Shown: positions 58,740-64,000 of the stretch, piece after piece | Layout of the letters: every line of letters starts with the position of its first letter | Position numbering within the stretch: the stretch's first letter is position 1 | Source of the DNA: Virgibacillus profundi | Lineage (GTDB): Bacteria; Bacillota; Bacilli; Bacillales; Amphibacillaceae | NCBI RefSeq assembly: GCF_002287375.1 | Contig: NZ_NPOA01000011.1 | Location: 1 to 64,000, forward strand | DNA: 64,000 bases | Direction of reading: 5' to 3' | Notes under the pieces: generated by a model | What the model was told of the DNA's origin: nothing | Databases searched by the model: none | What the model saw: the letters and a program-made list of their open reading frames with translations, nothing else | Translations under genes and position numbers: made by a program

Positions 58740-59953
58740 AGTGGCAAAAAGAATTTGGGGCACAACATTTAAAGAATTTCGACTATATACTTGGTGCTAT
58801 AATTATATTTTTTTTAATTGGAATCATCTTTAACAATCAGATTGCTTTCATAGGTCTGGGGGTTTTTGCAGCCTATCTGATTATACATAAGCTGTATGAT
58901 AAAGAAATTGGAACAAAACTGGAATTAAGCACCCCGCAAACAACTGTAAAACTATTTCCCGGTGAAGGAGCAAAATTAACACTTAATCTACAAAATAGAT
59001 CTGTGTTTCCAATCATTAATGGAGAATTTCAATTTCAAACAGGACCTGCCATAAAAGCCTATGAGCATGTTGAGGATACAGAAGATAACTGGAATCAAAT
59101 TAAAATTCCATTATCCATATTCCGGAAAAGAAAAACAATCATTGAACTTCCTGTTTTAGCTGAACAGCGTGGTGTTTCAAAGGTTTATAATATAACATTC
59201 ATTATTCCACATCTATTTGATTTTGATCAGCTTACATTAAAGTATAATTCAAATTATCAGACAGAGTTTGTCGTATTTCCCAAGCTGCTTCGGGTACAGA
59301 ATGTAGAGACCGTTTTTCATATGATTCCGGGTGAAGGCAGATCAAACATATCCCCATTTGAAGATGTTCAAAGCCAGTTAGGTACGAGGGATTACAGTTA
59401 TAGTGACCCTTTCCATCGAATCAATTGGAATGCTTCTGTGAAATCCCAGAGCCTGCAGACAAATGTATACGAAAAAGTTGTGGATATGGCTTATGTTTTT
59501 ATTATAAACCTTGGTACAACAAGTGATTTAAATATGGTGCGATTTAATAATAATTTGGAGAACTTATTATCATACACGGCCTATTTATGTGAACATGCAT
59601 CACGAAAAGGAGTTCCATATGAAATATTCATTAATTCACGTAAACCAGGGAAGGTTCCATATGTTCATCTACATGAAGGGGAAGGAAAGAATCAATATGC
59701 TCGAGCCCTGGAGATGCTGGCAAGAATTCATAAACAATCGATGATTATGCCAATTAATAAAATGCTGCATCGTTTAGGGAAATATTTTTATAAACCGAAA
59801 ACGATTATTTTCATCGGAGAAATTCCACAAGGGGCTATGCAAACTATGGATTCATGGAAAATGGTGCAAAAATCAGTGTTTCATGTCAAGCAGGAAGAGG
59901 ATGGAGCAATAATAAAGCCTTTAGAAAAGGATGGGATAACAAATGCGAAATAA
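58736..59953 (+). CDS. DUF58 domain protein (YeaD-like)
   Basis: A 405-residue protein: two N-terminal membrane helices (residues 15-55), a beta-rich part, and the DUF58 motif LGTRDYSYSDPFHRINWNASVKSQ (in pieces) followed by a VWA-like region. These proteins are partners of MoxR. It overlaps its neighbours by 4 and 11 bp, so expression is coupled. Confidence 0.9.
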   Translation: MKWQKEFGAQHLKNFDYILGAIIIFFLIGIIFNNQIAFIGLGVFAAYLIIHKLYDKEIGTKLELSTPQTTVKLFPGEGAKLTLNLQNRSVFPIINGEFQFQTGPAIKAYEHVEDTEDNWNQIKIPLSIFRKRKTIIELPVLAEQRGVSKVYNITFIIPHLFDFDQLTLKYNSNYQTEFVVFPKLLRVQNVETVFHMIPGEGRSNISPFEDVQSQLGTRDYSYSDPFHRINWNASVKSQSLQTNVYEKVVDMAYVFIINLGTTSDLNMVRFNNNLENLLSYTAYLCEHASRKGVPYEIFINSRKPGKVPYVHLHEGEGKNQYARALEMLARIHKQSMIMPINKMLHRLGKYFYKPKTIIFIGEIPQGAMQTMDSWKMVQKSVFHVKQEEDGAIIKPLEKDGITNAK

Positions 59954-61142
59954 CCATCCAACGATTTCTTTTGCATATCATTTTATTAGTGAAGCAATCA
60001 TCATATTTCTAATCCTGCTACCAATCATGTACGATCATTTCTTCCGGGTGCCTTATTGGAGTTATTTAGTAATTACTCTGGTCACCACAATTCTATTTAC
60101 TATAATTACGAGATTTACAGTTAATTACTTCTGGTATGCTTTAACCGCTCCTGTTATCTTTGGGATGTTTTACTTTTGGGGGTATCCTATTGTACCTGCT
60201 GTATTAATCCCAATTTTATTTATCTGGAGATATATCAATATTCGCAAAGAGCAAGTAATAAGCAGAGAAAATCAGTATATAATCATTACACTAGTGCTAA
60301 CAGCAATTATGAGTCTACTCATTCAGGATAGCCGTATCATGATATTTGCATTCCTGCAAATAATCATCTTAATTACCGGCTACATCACAAGTCACTTGGC
60401 TGTCATTACAAAACAAGAGCGCAATGAATTCGACTTAAAATTATCCCTTTACTTTGTTGGCTTCCTTGCATTAGGTGCGGGATTGTTTCTCACGCTATTT
60501 GATGGAATTCGTGGACTGCTTATATCGGTTTGGCATGGATTATTACAATTACTCAGTCTCTTATTGAGCGGAACATCTGGTTTCTTCAGCTTCTTGGAAA
60601 TAGAGAAAAAGGAGTTACCTAAACAAGATCCAGCTGAGATAAGTGGTGATGCTAGCAATTGGAATGAACCTGCTAAGGATTATACTACCATCGAAAGCAT
60701 CACATCATTTGTGCTAATCGCTCTTGTCCTATTACTTTTAACGTTCGCCTTCTTTCTTTTAAGGAAGCGTTTTCGGAGTATACAAAAGGAAAAAGAGAAA
60801 AATGTATCCATTTCGTATAGTGAACTGGATCAAGATTCAGGCCAAAACATACATTCTTTAAGAAATAGATTAAAAGATCTATTTAAAAAGCCTGACCACC
60901 CTGTTCGGAGAATGGTTCTGCAGTTCGAACGATTCGCAACAAAAAATAATAGGGGAAGAAAACCGTTTGAAACAATAGAGGACTGGTTTTTACGAATTGG
61001 GATGAATTCAGATATGACTGTTTACCAAAAGGTGAGATATGGTGAAGTGGATGTGAGCAATCAAGAGAAAGAGCTGTTAAAAGATCAATTGAAGCAGATG
61101 GAAAAACAAATAAGCGAAAGCGAAGCGGAATCTGAAGCTTAA
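59943..61142 (+). CDS. DUF4129-type membrane protein without transglutaminase domain
   Basis: A 399-residue protein with about seven N-terminal helices (residues 10-190), a further helix near 255-275 and a C-terminal DUF4129-like part (KPFETIEDWFLRIG, VRYGEVDVSNQE). In B. subtilis the third gene, yebA, encodes a TgpA-type protein of about 740 residues with a transglutaminase core domain; here that domain is missing between membrane part and C-terminus. Likely still a partner of the MoxR/DUF58 pair. Confidence 0.82.
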   Translation: MRNNHPTISFAYHFISEAIIIFLILLPIMYDHFFRVPYWSYLVITLVTTILFTIITRFTVNYFWYALTAPVIFGMFYFWGYPIVPAVLIPILFIWRYINIRKEQVISRENQYIIITLVLTAIMSLLIQDSRIMIFAFLQIIILITGYITSHLAVITKQERNEFDLKLSLYFVGFLALGAGLFLTLFDGIRGLLISVWHGLLQLLSLLLSGTSGFFSFLEIEKKELPKQDPAEISGDASNWNEPAKDYTTIESITSFVLIALVLLLLTFAFFLLRKRFRSIQKEKEKNVSISYSELDQDSGQNIHSLRNRLKDLFKKPDHPVRRMVLQFERFATKNNRGRKPFETIEDWFLRIGMNSDMTVYQKVRYGEVDVSNQEKELLKDQLKQMEKQISESEAESEA

Positions 61143-61153
61143 ATTCTGTAAAG

Positions 61154-61182
61154 TTGACCATATTAGAAGCGAATGTTATTAT
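61154..61182 (+). promoter_or_regulatory. Promoter of the guanidine riboswitch transcript
   Basis: TTGACC (61154-61159) and TATTAT (61177-61182) with exactly 17 bp between and an extended TG before the -10. The start should fall near 61189, just ahead of the riboswitch. Confidence 0.8.
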
Positions 61183-61206
61183 TTTAGTTAATAAACGAAA
61201 AGTTTT

Positions 61207-61328
61207 CTAGGGTTCCGCAGTATGAAATGAAATGCTGGTCTGGTCCGAGAGAAAACGCACGTACGTGTACACGGAGGGACAAAAGCCCGGGAGGATATCA
61301 ATATACTGATATCACTCCAGGGCTTTTT
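61207..61328 (+). ncRNA. Guanidine-I (ykkC) riboswitch with terminator
   Basis: Conserved pieces of the guanidine-I aptamer appear in order: CTAGGGTTCCG at 61207, GCTGGTCTGGTCCGAGAG at 61234, and ACACGGAGGGACAAAAGCCC at 61270. Next, GCCCGGGAG pairs with CTCCAGGGC (stem 61285-61322) with a T-run, forming the expression platform. Guanidine binding would prevent termination and switch on the downstream SMR exporter genes. Confidence 0.93.
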
Positions 61329-61346
61329 TTATTGGAGGTTTTTATG

Positions 61347-61687
61347 ATGAAAAACGACTGGAATATTATTTTTTTGGCAGGATTATTGAAATTGGCTGGG
61401 TCATTGGATTAAAGCATGCATTTAATTGGTGGACATGGGGATTAACCATATTTGCGATATACTTTAGCATGCACCTGCTGATTATAGGATCGAAGAGGCT
61501 TCCAGTTGGAACAACCTATGCAGTCTTCACAGGTATGGGAACTGCCGGAACTGTTATCATGGAGATTTTAGTTTTTAATGAACCGTTTAGACTGGGTAAA
61601 ATCCTTTTAATTATGCTGCTGCTTTGTGGTGTCTTTGGTTTGAAAACAATTACACCAGTTGCAGATAAGGAAGGGGGACATTCCTAA
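61347..61687 (+). pseudogene. ykkC: SMR-family guanidine exporter subunit YkkC, frameshifted
   Basis: Starts MKNDWNIIFLAG behind TTGGAGG. The frame then hits a stop at 61412, but moving by one base at about 61388 restores IGWVIGLKHAFNWWTWG...LPVGTTYAVFTGMGTAGT...GLKTITPV, the complete SMR sequence. The family pattern LAGLFEIGW suggests one T is missing after TTATT at 61383-61387. This is either a real loss or a sequencing error. The second frame ends at 61687, overlapping the ykkD ATG. Two-gene SMR pairs work as heterodimers, so loss would matter. Confidence 0.85.
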
Positions 61688-62001
61688 TGGATTGGATATT
61701 TCTTATTTTTGCCGGAGCTGGTGAAGTTGTTGGTGTAATGGGGATAAATAAAGTAAACAAGAAAGTGAATTTTTCCTCCCTTGCACTTTTATTTGGAGGT
61801 TTTGTATTGAGCTTCATCTTTTTATCGATTGCCATGGAAACCATTCCTATGAGCACAGCATATGCTGTATGGACAGGAATGGGGACAGTAGGCAGTGCAC
61901 TAGCCGGGATGATCTTTTTTAAAGAGTCCAAGGATTGGCGGAGACTTTTATTTATTGGAATGGTGCTTTCATCTGCTGTTGGTCTAAAATTGATTTCCTG
62001 A
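61687..62001 (+). CDS. ykkD: SMR-family guanidine exporter subunit YkkD
   Basis: A 104-residue, four-helix small multidrug resistance protein. The membrane Glu is in FAGAGEVVGVMG, and the helix 3 motif STAYAVWTGMGTVGSAL is typical. With YkkC it forms the Gdx-type heterodimer that exports guanidinium in exchange for protons. Its ATG overlaps the stop of ykkC (TAATG), so its translation may depend on ykkC, which is broken here. Confidence 0.9.
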   Translation: MDWIFLIFAGAGEVVGVMGINKVNKKVNFSSLALLFGGFVLSFIFLSIAMETIPMSTAYAVWTGMGTVGSALAGMIFFKESKDWRRLLFIGMVLSSAVGLKLIS

Positions 62002-62080
62002 TTTCCTGTTCGTATGTTTATTTATCATTAATATAGGAAAAAGACTACTAAATGATAATTAGAAGGAGTGCCTACATCTA

Positions 62081-62884
62081 ATGAATTTAAATAAAGAACT
62101 GAAGAGATTAGAGAGTATCAGAAGAGAAGGTGCAAATAAAGTCTTTACAATGTACTTAAATACTGATCCATCAGACCCGGATCAACAGGGAGGTGAATGG
62201 AGAATTCACTTCAAAAATGGACTCCGGAATTTTGAGCAGTATTTAGAAGAAGATGATAATAAAGAAGAACTGAAGAACTTTCAATTAATTAAGCAGAAGG
62301 TAGATAAATTTGTTAAAGGAAATGAACTAAACTTCTTAAAAGGAGTTGTAGTATTTGCTACAGCGGATGAAGAGGTGTGGTTTGCTGACCGTGTACAAAT
62401 GCATGTGGAAACTGAGTTCTTTTGGCAGGAAACGCCTGAATTAGGACAACTCAAGGAACTGAAAAATAAGTTTCCTAAATCCGGGATCATACTTGTACAG
62501 CAAAATGAAATAAAAGTAATTGAATCTTATTTAAATGAAATTGAGGATACAACATCCTTTGAATTGGATATTAAAACAGATGATTGGCGTCAAAAATTAG
62601 GCCCACGTAAAGCAAATACAGCCATGGGACCTGGTGCAACCAATTTACAAAAGGATAATTTTGAAGCCCGCTATGAGGCAAATCAGCATCGCTGGTATAA
62701 AAAAATAGCACCTAAATTGGACAAGCGGGCTAAAGATCATAGCTGGGAAAAAATTTATGTAGTAGGTGAATCAGATTCTTCTCATGAATTAAAAGAACAG
62801 ATGAATAAACCAGTGGATGAAGTCATTCAAAAGAATATGCTGGATCATGAGGAATCTAAAGTATTGCAGGAAGTATTCGGATAG
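62081..62884 (+). CDS. VLRF1-family aeRF1-type protein
   Basis: A 267-residue protein with the layout of the bacterial VLRF1/aeRF1-like family: residues 1-110 (GANKVFTMYLNTDPSDPDQQGG, LKGVVVFATADEEVWFADRV in pieces), a central domain beginning KSGIILVQQNEIKVIESYL and a loop GPRKANTAMGPGATNLQKDNFEARYEANQHRWYK in pieces, and a C-terminal helix-rich end. This family is proposed to act on stalled peptidyl-tRNA or ribosomes; it has not been shown here. Strong AGAAGGAG site; monocistronic. Confidence 0.72.
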   Translation: MNLNKELKRLESIRREGANKVFTMYLNTDPSDPDQQGGEWRIHFKNGLRNFEQYLEEDDNKEELKNFQLIKQKVDKFVKGNELNFLKGVVVFATADEEVWFADRVQMHVETEFFWQETPELGQLKELKNKFPKSGIILVQQNEIKVIESYLNEIEDTTSFELDIKTDDWRQKLGPRKANTAMGPGATNLQKDNFEARYEANQHRWYKKIAPKLDKRAKDHSWEKIYVVGESDSSHELKEQMNKPVDEVIQKNMLDHEESKVLQEVFG

Positions 62885-62889
62885 AAAAG

Positions 62890-62919
62890 CAAAAGAGCCC
62901 ATTCAACTGGGCTCTTTTA
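62890..62919. terminator. Bidirectional terminator
   Basis: AAAAGAGCCCA and TGGGCTCTTTT form an 11-bp stem with a 6-nt loop, T/A runs on both sides, between convergent genes. Confidence 0.9.
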
Positions 62920-63363
62920 TCACTCTTCAGATAAATATTTTTCATTTACATAACCACTGAATTCATCTGTGGTAACTTCCACCCATTCATCTCCACTGTC
63001 TTCTACTTCCAGTTCCTGATCAATTGTTACAACACCAGCTATGTCATAATCCACACCTGGGCCACTGCGCACATTTAATATTTCAACAGTTACATTTCTA
63101 GTGGAATGCGTAACAGATTCTTCTTCGGTATTTTCTTCATCCGTATCATCAGCTGATTCAGTTGTATTTGTTGATTGATTCATATCATTGGAATCTTTGT
63201 CAGTGTTCTCTTCATCGCTGGAGATCTGTACTTTTCCCAGTTCACTTTGAGCAAACTCAGGATTATTAAAGTTATTTTGCATAATTACAACAAAAACTAT
63301 AAAAGCAGCGATTAAAATCGTTAAGATTCCAACAATAAGTCCTTTTCCTTTGTTCATGTTCAT
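62920..63363 (-). CDS. Membrane-anchored SH3b-domain protein
   Basis: A 147-residue protein with an N-terminal membrane helix (GLIVGILTILIAAFIVFVVIM), a highly acidic Asp/Glu/Thr/Ser linker (residues 45-85) and a C-terminal bacterial SH3 domain (ILNVRSGPGVDYDIAGVV, WVEVTTDEFSGYVNEKYL). SH3b domains bind cell wall peptides. The acidic linker fits a halotolerant host. Start may be ATG 63363 or the third codon ATG 63357. The repeat copy 4 lies just upstream. Confidence 0.85.
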   Translation of the reverse strand: MNMNKGKGLIVGILTILIAAFIVFVVIMQNNFNNPEFAQSELGKVQISSDEENTDKDSNDMNQSTNTTESADDTDEENTEEESVTHSTRNVTVEILNVRSGPGVDYDIAGVVTIDQELEVEDSGDEWVEVTTDEFSGYVNEKYLSEE

Positions 63364-63383
63364 TTCTCCTAACCTTGCTTATC

Positions 63384-63531
63384 TTAGAAAACTTGGCTTA
63401 TCGCCAAGCCTTAATGGCGAAAGCCTTAGTTCAACGAAAAATACTTTTCGTCTGCGATGTAAATGCTTCGAAGTATTACTTATGCCCTTATACTGATTTC
63501 CTGAAAAAAGTTATACTTTCCTATCAGTATA
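63384..63531 (-). repeat. Dispersed repeat, copy 4 (long variant)
   Basis: On the minus strand: hairpin A with TATACTGAT and ATCAGTATA, CATAAGT, then a 45-base insert starting AATACTTCGAAGCA, AACTAAGG, hairpin B GGCTTTCGCC/GGCGATAAGCC, and the end CAAGTTTTCTAA. Compared with copies 1-3 the insert splits CATAAGT from GCAACTAAGG. The same insert is in copy 5. Confidence 0.78.
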
Positions 63532-63588
63532 AAAAATAGTATACACGAATTTGATAGAAAATGGGAATAAATTATCTAAAAAGCTTAC

Positions 63589-63936
63589 TTACATAAAAAT
63601 ATAAAAAACAGAGAAAACAACAATTAGCGACATCGCCAGTGAACTACCGACATAACTAAAAGCTATTTTGTATTTTTTAGCAAAAATTAATTGTAATGTT
63701 TCATTTCCAAAGGTGGAAAAAGTTGTATATGCCCCGCAATAACCAATCCCTGCCAAGACCCATAACCATTCTGGGATAATTTCAGTCTTGAAAAGTATAA
63801 ATAAAGCAGCTAAGAGAAAGGATCCTGTAATATTAGCTATCCACGTACCAATTAACCGTTTATTTACTTTATTTGAAATATAAAACCTTGTAATACTGCC
63901 TGTAAATCCTCCGAGAGCTACCAGAAAAAAACTCAT
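63589..63936 (-). CDS. crcB: Fluoride channel subunit CrcB/FluC
   Basis: I start at ATG 63936 behind AGGTGG (115 residues, MSFFLVALGG). Four helices; GGFTGSITRF and WIANITGSFLL (pore Asn), and YCGAYTTFSTFGNE (Phe box and Na-site) are the Fluc hallmarks. It exports fluoride. Its start overlaps a preceding second crcB gene by 4 bp; such pairs form heterodimers in Bacilli. Confidence 0.92.
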   Translation of the reverse strand: MSFFLVALGGFTGSITRFYISNKVNKRLIGTWIANITGSFLLAALFILFKTEIIPEWLWVLAGIGYCGAYTTFSTFGNETLQLIFAKKYKIAFSYVGSSLAMSLIVVFSVFYIFM

Positions 63937-64000
63937 TGTTCCACCTGCCCGCGACAAGCAGCCTTAAAACCAACATAACAAAATACTAATCCACCAAGTA
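63933..64000 (-). CDS. crcB: C-terminal end of a second CrcB/FluC subunit (partial)
   Basis: On the minus strand from the window edge the frame reads LGGLVFCYVGFKAACRGQ to a TGA at 63933-63935 that overlaps the next ATG (ATGA). The Gly-rich last helix fits the end of a CrcB protein, and tandem crcB pairs are common. Only about 21 residues are visible. Confidence 0.6.
   Translation of the reverse strand, partial: LGGLVFCYVGFKAACRGQVEQ

Overview
The window is from a low-GC, Gram-positive member of the Bacillaceae, most likely the halotolerant Oceanobacillus/Virgibacillus/Lentibacillus group. The sequence signs are AGGAGG-type ribosome sites with frequent TTG and GTG starts, a CggR-controlled glycolytic operon, the order secG-esterase-rnr-smpB-ssrA, a lia cell-envelope stress operon and a two-gene guanidine exporter under a guanidine-I riboswitch. 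The genus is inferred; the family is well supported.

Layout: (1) 1-900, right end of an IS200/IS605-type element with a 5'-truncated tnpB. (2) 0.9-9.8 kb, accessory genes: a small lipoprotein, a DinB-fold protein, a leftward operon of a LytTR regulator with a dead ABC domain plus an ABC exporter, an AlkX-like protein, a BAAT-type hydrolase and a short-chain dehydrogenase. (3) 9.9-14.5 kb, an RNase H-like protein, rpoN, a glutaredoxin-like protein, a DHODH-like protein fused to a duplicated membrane domain, and a DUF454 protein. (4) 14.6-21.9 kb, cggR-gapA-pgk-tpiA-gpmI-eno with a clear promoter and CggR operator. (5) 21.9-22.5 kb, a large imperfect inverted repeat without genes. (6) 22.6-27.1 kb, a nucleoside hydrolase, a nitroreductase, ptsI without ptsH, and a lipase-like hydrolase. 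(7) 27.3-33.2 kb, secG, esterase, rnr, a ZIP transporter, smpB and tmRNA, followed by a second copy of the tmRNA 3' end that looks like the scar of an integrated element. (8) 33.3-47.5 kb, mostly single-gene accessory units with three recognisable gene remnants across 43-55 kb. (9) 47.9-51.5 kb, liaI-liaH-liaF-liaS-liaR. (10) 51.5-57.7 kb, an aromatic-acid-exporter-like protein, a CwlO-like D,L-endopeptidase, a BCCT transporter remnant, a YitT-like protein and a CNNM/CorC-type protein. (11) 57.8-61.1 kb, MoxR ATPase, DUF58 and DUF4129 proteins. (12) 61.1-64 kb, guanidine riboswitch with a frameshifted ykkC and intact ykkD, a VLRF1-type protein, an SH3b protein and a pair of fluoride channel genes running off the window.

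The central metabolism is coherent: CggR senses fructose-1,6-bisphosphate and controls the lower glycolytic operon, whose phosphoenolpyruvate feeds PtsI. SmpB, tmRNA and RNase R form the ribosome rescue and decay group. LiaFSR, the CwlO-like enzyme and the MoxR/DUF58 operon point to envelope maintenance.

The most unusual signals are a dispersed double-hairpin repeat of about 85 bp present five times, one copy of which lies in frame inside a protein gene; the DHODH-membrane fusion with an internal four-helix duplication; and the duplicated ssrA 3' end.
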